Assembly (NCBI GenBank): GCA_003599815.1
Contig: QZJZ01000094.1
Location: forward strand, 1 to 64,000
Direction: 5' to 3'
Length of the DNA stretch: 64,000 bases
Source: Candidatus Auribacter fodinae
Lineage (GTDB): Bacteria > Auribacterota > Auribacteria > Auribacterales > Auribacteraceae
Shown one piece after another: positions 54,764-62,932 of this stretch. The stretch's first letter is position 1. Each line of letters begins with the position of its first letter. A program made the position numbers and the translations under genes. The notes below the pieces were generated by a model. That model was not told the origin of the DNA, searched no databases, and saw only the letters and a list, made by a program, of their open reading frames with translations.

Positions 54764-55830
54764 TGGATTTTAACAAAATTTCCGCAACGCAGGCAGAATG
54801 GCTGCTTGGAAAGGGACCGAACAGCGATATCGTGATGAGCTCACGTATTCGCCTTGCCCGTAACCTGAAAGGGGTACCATTCCCGCAACAAAATTCTCCC
54901 GCCAATAATGAGAAAGTCATTGATGTGGTTTTCGATGCGCTCAAGAAAACCAAGTTTTTTAAAAATGGCATTATTGCCAGGATGCAGGACATCCCTGATA
55001 TTGATAAACAAATTCTTTTTGAAACGCATCTTATAAGTAAAGAGCTGATTACACATAATCATGCCAGCGCCATTGCAATCAGCGCGGCTCAGGATTTGGT
55101 TATAATGGTCAATGAAGAAGATCACCTTCGTATACAGGTACTTAAATCAGGATTTAATATAGATGCCTGCTGGGAGTTGATAAATAAAGTCGATAGCGCG
55201 CTTGAAAAAGTGCTTGATTTCGCGTATTCTCCCTCGCTTGGATATCTTACTGCGTGTCCGACCAACGTGGGAACTGGGATGAGGGCATCTGTTATGCTTC
55301 ATTTGCCGGGACTCATGTTGATGGAGCTGATCAATAAGGTAATGCAGGCGGTTATTAAACTTGGGCTTGCTGTACGTGGTTTTTATGGAGAAGGTTCCGA
55401 AGTACTCGGCAACCTTTTTCAAATATCGAATCAGACAACGCTAGGTAAAAGCGAGAAAGAAATAATCGCGAACATCAGCAAGGTTATTGATCTGATGATT
55501 GAGCATGAGCGTAATGCGCGTGCGATGCTCAATAATAAAAGCGCTGAAAAAATTAAAGATACGGTTGGGCGTTCATATGGAATTCTGTGTAATGCCCACA
55601 TTATAAGTTCAAAAGAAACTATCAGCCTTTTATCTGCGCTTCGAATGGGAATGGATATGGGATATATAACCGGTCTGGATACATCGGCTATAAACGAGTT
55701 ATTTATCCAGATTCAGCCTGCGCATTTACAAAAAATTTCCGGTGAACTGCTTGATCCCGGCATGCGCGATGTGCGCCGTGCTCAGCTCATTCGGGAACGA
55801 TTACGGCAAAATAATGATAAACAATCATGA
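54763..55830 (+). CDS. mcsB: protein arginine kinase McsB
   Basis: McsB phosphorylates arginines, marking proteins for ClpC. The 355-residue sequence shows the guanidino-kinase-type SSRIRLARNLKGVPFP near residue 26, the NEEDHLRIQ loop, LTACPTNVGTGMRASVMLHL and the allosteric phospho-arginine motif RDVRRA near the C-terminus. It is cytoplasmic. It starts at the mcsA stop (TAATG) and is followed by clpC after 17 bases. Confidence 0.96.
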   Translation: MDFNKISATQAEWLLGKGPNSDIVMSSRIRLARNLKGVPFPQQNSPANNEKVIDVVFDALKKTKFFKNGIIARMQDIPDIDKQILFETHLISKELITHNHASAIAISAAQDLVIMVNEEDHLRIQVLKSGFNIDACWELINKVDSALEKVLDFAYSPSLGYLTACPTNVGTGMRASVMLHLPGLMLMELINKVMQAVIKLGLAVRGFYGEGSEVLGNLFQISNQTTLGKSEKEIIANISKVIDLMIEHERNARAMLNNKSAEKIKDTVGRSYGILCNAHIISSKETISLLSALRMGMDMGYITGLDTSAINELFIQIQPAHLQKISGELLDPGMRDVRRAQLIRERLRQNNDKQS

Positions 55831-55847
55831 AATAGAGGGGTGAGAAC

Positions 55848-58298
55848 ATGTTTGACAGGTTTACCAACAGAGCAAAGCAGGTGATTATCCTTGCCCGAAA
55901 AGAAGCAGACCGGTTCAATCACAATTACATAGGAACCGAACATTTGCTTCTTGGTTTGATTAAACTGGGGCAGGGTGTCGCGGTAGATGTTTTGCGCTCT
56001 ATGGGGGTTGATTTTGAGACAATCCGCATGGAGGTAGAAAAGGCAGTTGGCACAGGGCCGGAAAACAAGGCGGTCGGCGATGTGCCGTTGACTCTTCGTG
56101 CCAAAAAGGTTATTGAACTGGCTGTCGAAGAGGCGAAAAACCTTAACCATACCTACATTGGTACGGAACACCTTCTGCTTGGTTTGCTTCAGGAAGGTGA
56201 AGGCGTTGCGGCGCGAATTCTTAAAAATCTTGATGTTGACATTGAAAAGGCACGTAACGAAATACGGCGTGAACTGGAATCCGGTCTGGCAAAACCGGTT
56301 GAAGAATCACCGATCAGCGGTACCGGAGAGAAAGCTGACAAAACTCCGGCTTTGACTGCTTTCGGACGCGACCTGACCGAACTCGCTCAGGAAGGGAAAC
56401 TCGATCCGATTATCGGAAGAAAAGACGAAATTGAACGCCTTATTCAGGTGCTATGCAGAAGGCGTAAAAATAATCCGGTTCTCCTTGGCGAGGCTGGTGT
56501 TGGCAAAACCGCTATTGTTGAAGGGCTTGCTCAGGAAATTATCGCGGGTAACGTACCTGAAATTTTGCGTGATAAAAAATTAATCACTCTTGACCTTGCA
56601 TTGATGGTTGCCGGCACGAAATACAGAGGCCAGTTCGAAGAACGTATTAAGGCGGTTATGGATGAGATTCGCAAATCAAAGAACATTCTGTTGTTTATTG
56701 ACGAACTGCATACCATAGTCGGCGCCGGCGCCGCGGAAGGCGCTATTGATGCTTCCAACATATTAAAGCCGGCGTTGTCACGCGGTGAAGTGCAGTGTGT
56801 TGGAGCGACCACACTTGATGAGTACCGCAAATATATTGAAAAAGATGCGGCGCTCGAACGACGTTTTCAAACCATTATGGTTGATGCGCCGAACGTTGAG
56901 GAAACCATCCTGATTTTGCGAGGGTTGCAGAGCAAATACGAAGAACATCACAAAGTGCATTATACTGATGATGCCATTGAAGCGGCTACGACATTATCAG
57001 ACCGCTATATCAGCGGACGGTTCTTACCTGATAAAGCGATAGACCTGATGGACGAAGCCGGCGCCAAAGCCCGCATATCCGCTATGACGGTGCCTGTTGA
57101 CGTGAAAGCTATTGAAAAAGAATGTGATCGCCTGCGGTCACAAAAAGAAGCGGCAATAAAAGAACAGAATTATGAAAAAGCCGCTCAGCTCCGTGACAAA
57201 GAACGCGAAGCGCGCGAACGGCTGGAAAAGGTTGTATCCGGCTGGAAAGAAACGAGAGAAGAATCTGAAGTTGTTGTTAATGCTGAAGATATCGCGCAAA
57301 TTATATCAAAATGGACAGGAGTTCCCGTGTCTACATTGGAGGAGCCTGAAGCGAAACGACTGCTCAGCATGGAAGAAGATGTTCATAAGATCGTTATAGG
57401 GCAGGACGAAGCCGTTAAGGCGGTATCCAGAGCAATCAGGCGTTCACGCGCTGACCTGAAAGACCCGCGCCGTCCGATCGGATCATTTTTGTTTCTTGGC
57501 CCAACCGGCGTTGGAAAAACGTTGCTCGTGAAAGCGCTGGCGAAAGTTATGTTTGCGGATGAAGACGCGGTTATTCAGATTGATATGTCTGAATATATGG
57601 AAAAATTTGCCATATCCCGTTTGACTGGTTCTCCTCCGGGTTACGTCGGGTATGAAGAGGGTGGACAGTTGACCGAACAGGTACGTCGTCGCCCGTACTC
57701 GGTGGTGTTGTTTGACGAAGTCGAAAAAGCGCACCCTGATGTTACGCATATTCTTCTTCAAGTACTCGAAGAGGGTAAACTGACAGATAGTCTCGGGCGT
57801 ACTGTTGATTTTCGTAATACCCTGATTATCATGACTTCAAACGCGGGCGCTGATTTGATTAAGAAAGAAACTACAGTCGGGTTTAAAACAGGTGATAGCC
57901 CTGCTACCGATTATGAAACAATGAAATCGAAAATCGTAGCTGAAGTGAAGAAAATTTTTAAACCGGAATTCCTGAACCGCATTGATGATTTGATCGTATT
58001 TCACGCGCTTTCACGTGATGATATTAAGAAGGTCGTCGAACTTGAACTTGAAAAAGTTCGTAAACGCCTTGAACAGAAAAATATCCACCTGACAGTCGAT
58101 GCAAAAGCGAAAAATTTTCTCTGTGATAACGGCTACGATCAGAAATTTGGCGCGCGACCTTTGAAACGCGCTATTGAGCGGTTTGTGGAAAACCCGATGT
58201 CTGAAGAAATTTTACGCGGCAATATCATTAAGGGGCAGAAGGTTAAAGTGACAGCCACTAAAGATGGGCTGAAGTTTAAACCTGAGGATCCTGAATAA
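55848..58298 (+). CDS. clpC: ATP-dependent Clp protease ATPase subunit ClpC
   Basis: The 816-residue Hsp100 protein has two N-terminal ClpN repeats ([16 protein letters not shown] and [16 protein letters not shown]), the first AAA domain with Walker [11 protein letters not shown], a middle UVR segment ([16 protein letters not shown]), the second AAA domain with GPTGVGKT, and a standard C-terminus. It unfolds phosphoarginine-tagged proteins for ClpP. GAGGGGTGAGAAC precedes the ATG. Confidence 0.97.
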   Translation: MFDRFTNRAKQVIILARKEADRFNHNYIGTEHLLLGLIKLGQGVAVDVLRSMGVDFETIRMEVEKAVGTGPENKAVGDVPLTLRAKKVIELAVEEAKNLNHTYIGTEHLLLGLLQEGEGVAARILKNLDVDIEKARNEIRRELESGLAKPVEESPISGTGEKADKTPALTAFGRDLTELAQEGKLDPIIGRKDEIERLIQVLCRRRKNNPVLLGEAGVGKTAIVEGLAQEIIAGNVPEILRDKKLITLDLALMVAGTKYRGQFEERIKAVMDEIRKSKNILLFIDELHTIVGAGAAEGAIDASNILKPALSRGEVQCVGATTLDEYRKYIEKDAALERRFQTIMVDAPNVEETILILRGLQSKYEEHHKVHYTDDAIEAATTLSDRYISGRFLPDKAIDLMDEAGAKARISAMTVPVDVKAIEKECDRLRSQKEAAIKEQNYEKAAQLRDKEREARERLEKVVSGWKETREESEVVVNAEDIAQIISKWTGVPVSTLEEPEAKRLLSMEEDVHKIVIGQDEAVKAVSRAIRRSRADLKDPRRPIGSFLFLGPTGVGKTLLVKALAKVMFADEDAVIQIDMSEYMEKFAISRLTGSPPGYVGYEEGGQLTEQVRRRPYSVVLFDEVEKAHPDVTHILLQVLEEGKLTDSLGRTVDFRNTLIIMTSNAGADLIKKETTVGFKTGDSPATDYETMKSKIVAEVKKIFKPEFLNRIDDLIVFHALSRDDIKKVVELELEKVRKRLEQKNIHLTVDAKAKNFLCDNGYDQKFGARPLKRAIERFVENPMSEEILRGNIIKGQKVKVTATKDGLKFKPEDPE

Positions 58299-58304
58299 AT
58301 TATC

Positions 58305-58333
58305 TTGACAGTATGCGTGGATATATCGTAAAA
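58305..58333 (+). promoter_or_regulatory. candidate promoter for tRNA-Leu
   Basis: A perfect TTGACA is followed after 17 bases by GTAAAA (or after 18 by TAAAAG), 38-60 bases before the mature tRNA start. The -10 box is weak. Confidence 0.4.
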
Positions 58334-58370
58334 GATTATTCGATTTTTCGTGATAACCGCATTTTAGTGT

Positions 58371-58457
58371 GCCGGAGTGGTGAAACTGGTAGACGCAGAG
58401 GACTCAAAATCCTCCGGGGGCAACTCCATGCCGGTTCGATTCCGGCCTCCGGCACCA
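58371..58457 (+). tRNA. tRNA-Leu (anticodon CAA)
   Basis: The acceptor stem GCCGGAG pairs with CTCCGGC, followed by A and an encoded CCA. The anticodon stem GAGGA/TCCTC encloses the loop CTCAAAA, so the anticodon is CAA and it reads UUG. A long variable arm (class II) is present, as expected for leucine, and the T-arm is GCCGG TTCGATT CCGGC. It lies between clpC and the branched-chain synthesis genes. Leu-tRNA itself would feed into the Val/Leu-sensing leader just downstream. Confidence 0.97.
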
Positions 58458-58512
58458 ATTTTAAAATGGATGTTTCAAACTATTGCATTTAAGAGTGATA
58501 GTTAAAAAGATA

Positions 58513-58540
58513 TTGACTTTTTTTGATTATGCGATAGAAT
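58513..58540 (+). promoter_or_regulatory. sigma-70 promoter for the ilvBN leader
   Basis: TTGACT and TAGAAT are spaced by 16 bases. Transcription would start near 58547, just before the leader peptide's AAAGGTG ribosome binding site. Confidence 0.7.
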
Positions 58541-58565
58541 GAAAAAAATTAAAGGTGTGAAAACT

Positions 58566-58661
58566 ATGGATTTACGCACAAACTACCTCAATTTTTTGGT
58601 TTCCCTTGTCGCAGTAGTAGCTGTGGTAGTAGTGGTGCGTGTAGTCCGGTTTTCACCGTGA
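58566..58661 (+). CDS. valine-rich leader peptide of the ilvBN attenuator
   Basis: A 31-codon frame too short for the ORF track starts at ATG 58566, with AAAGGTG 8 bases upstream. It contains VSLVAVVAVVVVVRVVRF: 11 valines and 4 leucines among 31 residues, in an upstream position to an acetolactate synthase operon. This is the hallmark of a branched-chain amino-acid attenuator, in the style of the E. coli ilvB leader, though the sequence need not be homologous. When Val-tRNA is scarce the ribosome would stall and the terminator at 58685 would not form. Confidence 0.9.
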   Translation: MDLRTNYLNFLVSLVAVVAVVVVVRVVRFSP

Positions 58662-58669
58662 GGGTAACC
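58648..58669 (+). promoter_or_regulatory. small hairpin spanning the leader stop codon
   Basis: GGTT (58648-58651) can pair with AACC (58666-58669), and TCAC with the following GTGA region, closing a hairpin over the TGA stop. The CACC in it could also pair with GGTGA at 58693-58697 in the terminator arm, which gives a possible antiterminator. Pairing is short and unmeasured. Confidence 0.45.
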
Positions 58670-58684
58670 TGATAGAGATTTCAG

Positions 58685-58722
58685 CCCCTGCTGGTGAGCG
58701 AAGCCGGCAGGGGTTTTTTTTT
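58685..58722 (+). terminator. attenuator terminator upstream of ilvB
   Basis: CCCCTGCTGG and CCGGCAGGGG form a 10-bp GC-rich stem with one U-G pair and a 9-base loop, followed by nine Ts. It lies 23 bases after the leader peptide stop and 185 bases before ilvB. The rest of the leader up to 58907 also has CCAACC and GGTTGG arms near 58741-58768, role unknown. Confidence 0.9.
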
Positions 58723-58907
58723 GTCCTGAATACGTGCTTCGCCAACCGGCTGGCCAACAGAAGGTTGGTTAGTAGTAATGAAATGCGCTGGATGCATTAT
58801 AGAGCAAAGAAAAATTGTGGCGCAGAGCATGCCGCCATAGGGAACTTATTTAAGTGACGGATATTAATTTTTGTACTGGAACAATAACATAGCATGGAGA
58901 AAAAACA

Positions 58908-60581
58908 ATGAAAATGAATGGAGCGGAAATCACGATCTCTTTCCTTGAGTCTCGGGGAATAGAGTGTATTGCCGGTATACCCGGTGGGGCGAATTTGCCT
59001 TTGTATGATGCACTGCATAAGAGTTCAATCAGGCATATTCTGGCTCGTCATGAACAGGGGGCTGGTTTTATTGCGCAAGGTATGGCGCGATCTACGGGTA
59101 AACCCGCTGTTTGTTTCGCGACCTCCGGGCCTGGAGCAACTAACCTTATCACAGCTATTGCTGATGCTAAACTGGATTCTATACCGGTTATTGGTATCAC
59201 CGGACAGGTTCCCACTTCCCTGATAGGTACTGATGCGTTTCAGGAAGTTGATACCTATGGTATGACATTACCCATAACAAAACATAATTTTCTGGTTCGA
59301 TCAGCAGAAGAGTTGATTACAGTGTTACCTGAGGCGTTTCGTATTGCGGCGTCCGGACGTCCTGGCCCGGTTATAGTTGACATACCGAAAAATGTTCAGT
59401 GTGAGCACATTGAATTTGCAGGATGGCAGAAAGAAAAAACGAAACCAGCGGCTGAACATAAGATAAATGATCTTCCTGAAGCAGATATAAAACACATAGC
59501 GGAAATGATCAATAAATCAAAGAAGCCTGTTTTATATGTTGGCGGCGGTATCATCCATTCCGATGCGGAATCGGTTCTGATTGATCTGGCGCGGCGTAGT
59601 TCGATACCGGTTGCAACAACATTGATGGGACTTGGATGTTTTCCCGCTGATGACCCTTTGTATATCGGAATGCTTGGAATGCATGGCGCACGATATACAA
59701 ATTATATTTTGAGCGAAGCGGATCTGCTATTGGCTTTTGGTGTCCGATTTGATGACCGAGCTACAGGTAAAGTTGAGGAATTTTGTCCGAATGCTTCGAT
59801 CATTCATATAGATATTGACCGTTCGGAAATAGATAAGATAAAGAAGTCCAATATAGCTCTTGAAAGTGACATAGCCGACGCTATGACAGCAATGCTACCG
59901 CATATCAAAAATAACGCACGTGAAGCATGGATAGCGCGTGTAGAGCAGTTGCGAGATGAGTATGGTTTTAAAATGCCGTTCTCAGCTGACCCATTGAATC
60001 CTTTAAATCTCGTTAAGCATATTGCCGAACTATCACCAAAAAATTCCATTATAACAACCGATGTCGGCCAACACCAGATGTGGGTGGCACAGATATACCC
60101 GTTCAGTTTACCGCGCACTTTGTTAACTTCAGGCGGGCTTGGCACTATGGGATTCGGCTTGCCTGCCGCTATCGGAGCCGCTCTCGCAAATCCTGATAAG
60201 CGGGTGGTCTGCGTGAGTGGCGATGGTTCGTTTCTGATGAATATACAGGAACTGGCTACTCTGGCTGATTTAGGGCTTAATGTTACGGTAATAATCATGA
60301 ATAATGGGCATCTGGGCTTGGTACGCCAGCAACAGGAACTGTTTTATAAGGAAAACTATATTGCCTCGCGATTTCAGTCGAACCCTGACTTTGCTGCGAT
60401 CAGTAGAAACTTTGGCATTCGCAGTTATGATCTGGGCGATGAATCCGAACCGCTGGCGGCATTGGGCTCTGCTTTGTGTGTGGAAGGCCCTTGTGTGGTT
60501 AACGCGCCGATTCACTTCGCTGAGAATGTTCTGCCGATGGTCCCGCCGGGTAAAGCTAATCATGAAATGATAGGAGGGTAA
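58908..60581 (+). CDS. ilvB: acetolactate synthase large subunit
   Basis: IlvB makes acetolactate or acetohydroxybutyrate, the first committed step to valine, leucine and isoleucine. The 557-residue protein has RHEQGAGFIAQGMARSTG, the TSGPGATNL segment, the FAD-related region, and the thiamine-diphosphate motif SGDGSFLMNIQEL...NN. The sequence GTDAFQEVDTYGMT and the following ilvN gene mark it as the anabolic, regulated form. ATG 58908 has GGAG 9 bases upstream. It is controlled by the leader and terminator just before it. Confidence 0.97.
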   Translation: MKMNGAEITISFLESRGIECIAGIPGGANLPLYDALHKSSIRHILARHEQGAGFIAQGMARSTGKPAVCFATSGPGATNLITAIADAKLDSIPVIGITGQVPTSLIGTDAFQEVDTYGMTLPITKHNFLVRSAEELITVLPEAFRIAASGRPGPVIVDIPKNVQCEHIEFAGWQKEKTKPAAEHKINDLPEADIKHIAEMINKSKKPVLYVGGGIIHSDAESVLIDLARRSSIPVATTLMGLGCFPADDPLYIGMLGMHGARYTNYILSEADLLLAFGVRFDDRATGKVEEFCPNASIIHIDIDRSEIDKIKKSNIALESDIADAMTAMLPHIKNNAREAWIARVEQLRDEYGFKMPFSADPLNPLNLVKHIAELSPKNSIITTDVGQHQMWVAQIYPFSLPRTLLTSGGLGTMGFGLPAAIGAALANPDKRVVCVSGDGSFLMNIQELATLADLGLNVTVIIMNNGHLGLVRQQQELFYKENYIASRFQSNPDFAAISRNFGIRSYDLGDESEPLAALGSALCVEGPCVVNAPIHFAENVLPMVPPGKANHEMIGG

Positions 60582-60584
60582 TCG

Positions 60585-60878
60585 ATGACTACCATTACAC
60601 ATAGAATTATTGAGTTAACGGTGAATAATCATCCGGGTGTTATGTCGCACGTAACAGGTTTGTTTTCACGCAGGGGGTTTAATCTTGAAGGCATATTGTG
60701 TTCGCCAATCGGTGACGGTGCTAGAAGCCGGATGTACTTGCTTGTGAAAAGAGAAGAACGTATCGACCAGATCACAAAACAACTGGAAAAATTATATGAT
60801 GTGGAAAATGTCTCACTTCGCGATGACTACGACCATACTCTGTTTGATCGCTTGCACGACCTTGTAAAAGGCATTTAG
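60585..60878 (+). CDS. ilvN: acetolactate synthase small regulatory subunit
   Basis: The 97-residue protein starts RIIELTVNNHPGVMSHVTGL and SRRGFNLEGILCSPIGDG, a typical ACT domain of IlvN/IlvH that gives valine feedback control. It is short: the second C-terminal domain of longer IlvH forms is absent, as in IlvN of E. coli. AGGAGGG precedes its ATG, 3 bases after ilvB. ilvC is not adjacent; a minus-strand gene follows. Confidence 0.95.
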   Translation: MTTITHRIIELTVNNHPGVMSHVTGLFSRRGFNLEGILCSPIGDGARSRMYLLVKREERIDQITKQLEKLYDVENVSLRDDYDHTLFDRLHDLVKGI

Positions 60879-60879
60879 T

Positions 60880-60922
60880 AAAAAAAAGCGGGATATGACT
60901 GCTCGTAATGGTCATATCCCGC
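60880..60922 (-). terminator. intrinsic terminator for the minus-strand 47-residue gene
   Basis: GCGGGATATGAC (60888-60899) and GTCATATCCCGC (60911-60922) form a perfect 12-bp stem with an 11-base loop. On the minus strand the hairpin is followed by eight Ts (complement of 60880-60887). On the plus strand A residues follow it, so it is not a canonical terminator for ilvN. Confidence 0.85.
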
Positions 60923-60931
60923 AAAAAAAAA

Positions 60932-61075
60932 TTATCTGTTTTGATTCTGAACTACTGATCCCTGCCCTTTATCGCCTTTATGGCGAATCTTGTTCTGATC
61001 TCCGCCAGCATACGCAGAAACCGCTGAAAAGATGAAAATTGCTGTTAAAACATAGACCAGATGTTTGCTTTTCAT
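60932..61075 (-). CDS. small secreted peptide, 47 residues
   Basis: This frame, too short for the track, starts at ATG 61075 with GGGGG 7 bases upstream. It encodes a signal peptide (KSKHLVYVLTAIFIFSAVSA, cleavage after YA) and a mature tail of about 24 polar residues rich in Gly, Gln, Asn, Lys (GGDQNKIRHKGDKGQGSVV). A near-ideal promoter lies upstream, and a T-tailed hairpin begins 10 bases after its stop, so a real gene is very likely. No family is recognised. Confidence 0.8.
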   Translation of the reverse strand: MKSKHLVYVLTAIFIFSAVSAYAGGDQNKIRHKGDKGQGSVVQNQNR

Positions 61076-61115
61076 AACATACCCCCTAAAGGTTAAATAA
61101 TAAAAGCTCCCTTTA

Positions 61116-61144
61116 ATTATAACGTAAAAACATTCAAGCGTAAA
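61116..61144 (-). promoter_or_regulatory. promoter of the 47-residue secreted peptide gene
   Basis: On the minus strand TTTACG (61144-61139) and a perfect TATAAT (61121-61116) are spaced by 17 bases, about 40 bases before the ATG. The rest of the gap to 61348 is AT-rich with no visible gene. Confidence 0.65.
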
Positions 61145-61348
61145 ACAAAAAAATAATAATCACAAAAAAATCTAATGAAATCATACTGAAATACTATGAT
61201 ATAGTTGGTGTTGGTCGACTGGCTTGAATGTTAAATTGTAATATAAAAAGAATGCATAATTTTTTATTTTTTAATCGTGCTGAATCTGCTATTTTTAATG
61301 ATGTGTTATTATGATTAAACAGTGCGCATGTGTATAATGAGTGATGTT

Positions 61349-62932
61349 ATGATGAAAAATTTTTTTAATTTACGTGTATCGACTCAGCTGGCAATTCAGT
61401 TGTTCCTGATTATCATTATGATATGCAGTGTTGTCGGGATAGTGTTTTATGCAAAACGGAATGTGAATTACTATTATGAATCCACTATTGAAGCAGTTAC
61501 TCATAATCAGAGGCTTGCCAATCATATTAAAAAATTGATTTATCAGATGTCCGAACAGCTTGGCGAATATATTGCCGCTTCTGATCCCGCACAGCAGGAA
61601 GCACTTAAAGAGGAAATACATCAGACAGATTCTTTAATAGCAGAGTATGAGCAAAAGCTTTTTGCTGATGAGGATCAGCTTACGCTTTTTGCGCATGTGC
61701 GTAGCGAGTTCGCGAAGTGGCATGGTTTAAAAGAGGAAATATTTCTTTTAAAAAGGAGCAACGATGTCCAGAAAGCAATGTACGTACTGAATACATCAGG
61801 CAAAGATATTTGCGCTCGCTTCGAGATATTGATTCAGGTTTTATTGCTTCATGACAATGCGTTGCTGAACCATATGCATGAATACATCGCGAGTGGTTTT
61901 TATAAACTACTCTATTACATAGCCGTGATTGTTATTGTGATGTTTATTGTGTTGTTGTTTATGATGATTGTGATTTATAACAGTATAGTAACTCCTCTTG
62001 CCCATATCAAAAAAGTGGCGGAAAAAGTAAAGGCTGGCGATTATTCCTCACGAGTGCAGGTCGGGAATGATAAGAGTGAACTTGGTCATGTCGCCGCTGT
62101 GATAAATAATATGCTTGATCAGATAGAACATAACAAACAAGGCTCGGATGGCATAATCAGCTCGCTTGATAACCTGAATTGCAGACTGCAGTTAAAAAAT
62201 TCTGAGATGGAAGATTTTGTAAAAGTCATTGCGCATGATATAAAGTCTCCTCTCAGTACAATAGAGATGTATGGAGACCTGCTTCAGCGGGAAATTGGCC
62301 ATTCTCCAGAGCGTGTTCTGCACGACATCGAACGAATTCAGGCAAATACCCGGCGACTGCGTGTTCTTGTGGACGATTTGACAGAGTATTCACTCGTTGG
62401 GAGCGTTGAACTGGATAAAAAAAACATTCCTGTTCAGTCAATCATCGAAGATGTGCTGGGATTAATGGGTAAAAAAGAATCCATTAATCAATATGATGTG
62501 ATTATTGAGAATAATACTATTAAAATGACCTTTCTTATTGGGAAAACTGAAAAAGCAATGTTGTGCCTAGACAAATCTCTTCCCGATTTGTATGCTGTTC
62601 CTTCGCAGATCAGCCAGGTATTCATGAATTTTTTCAGCAACGCCATAAAATATAGGAGCGAGAAACCTCTTGAAATACACGTTTCCGGCACGCTGGGAAA
62701 TGGGGAAACGCATCTTGTATTTACGGATAACGGGCGCGGCATTAATCCTCAGTATACGAAAAAGATATTCGATATGTGCTGTCGGCTGGTTGCTCTGAGT
62801 GAAGTGGAAGGAACGGGCATCGGATTGGCAATGGTTAAGAAAATCATTGAGCGCCATAACGGGCGTGTGTGGGCTGAATCTAAGGGAGAAGGACATGGGG
62901 CATCGTTCCATATCATATTACCAGCGCAGTAA
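61349..62932 (+). CDS. membrane sensor histidine kinase with HAMP domain
   Basis: The 527-residue protein (start uncertain; ATGs at 61328, 61337, 61349, 61352 and the track's GTG 61322 are possible) has a first membrane helix near residues 10-32, a helical periplasmic sensor region to about 185 that is like the four-helix-bundle sensors, a second helix (YYIAVIVIVMFIVLLFMMIV), HAMP near 210-262, and the phospho-acceptor IAHDIKSPLST near 293. The catalytic domain shows N-box NFFSNAIKYR, G1 DNGRGIN and G2 GTGIGLAMVKKI. No response regulator gene is adjacent, so it is an orphan here. The next gene begins 38 bases before its stop. Confidence 0.92.
   Translation: MMKNFFNLRVSTQLAIQLFLIIIMICSVVGIVFYAKRNVNYYYESTIEAVTHNQRLANHIKKLIYQMSEQLGEYIAASDPAQQEALKEEIHQTDSLIAEYEQKLFADEDQLTLFAHVRSEFAKWHGLKEEIFLLKRSNDVQKAMYVLNTSGKDICARFEILIQVLLLHDNALLNHMHEYIASGFYKLLYYIAVIVIVMFIVLLFMMIVIYNSIVTPLAHIKKVAEKVKAGDYSSRVQVGNDKSELGHVAAVINNMLDQIEHNKQGSDGIISSLDNLNCRLQLKNSEMEDFVKVIAHDIKSPLSTIEMYGDLLQREIGHSPERVLHDIERIQANTRRLRVLVDDLTEYSLVGSVELDKKNIPVQSIIEDVLGLMGKKESINQYDVIIENNTIKMTFLIGKTEKAMLCLDKSLPDLYAVPSQISQVFMNFFSNAIKYRSEKPLEIHVSGTLGNGETHLVFTDNGRGINPQYTKKIFDMCCRLVALSEVEGTGIGLAMVKKIIERHNGRVWAESKGEGHGASFHIILPAQ

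Noticed and set aside
60888-60922. Terminator for ilvN on the plus strand
   Set aside because: The hairpin is followed by As on that strand; its T-tract is on the minus strand and belongs to the small secreted peptide gene.
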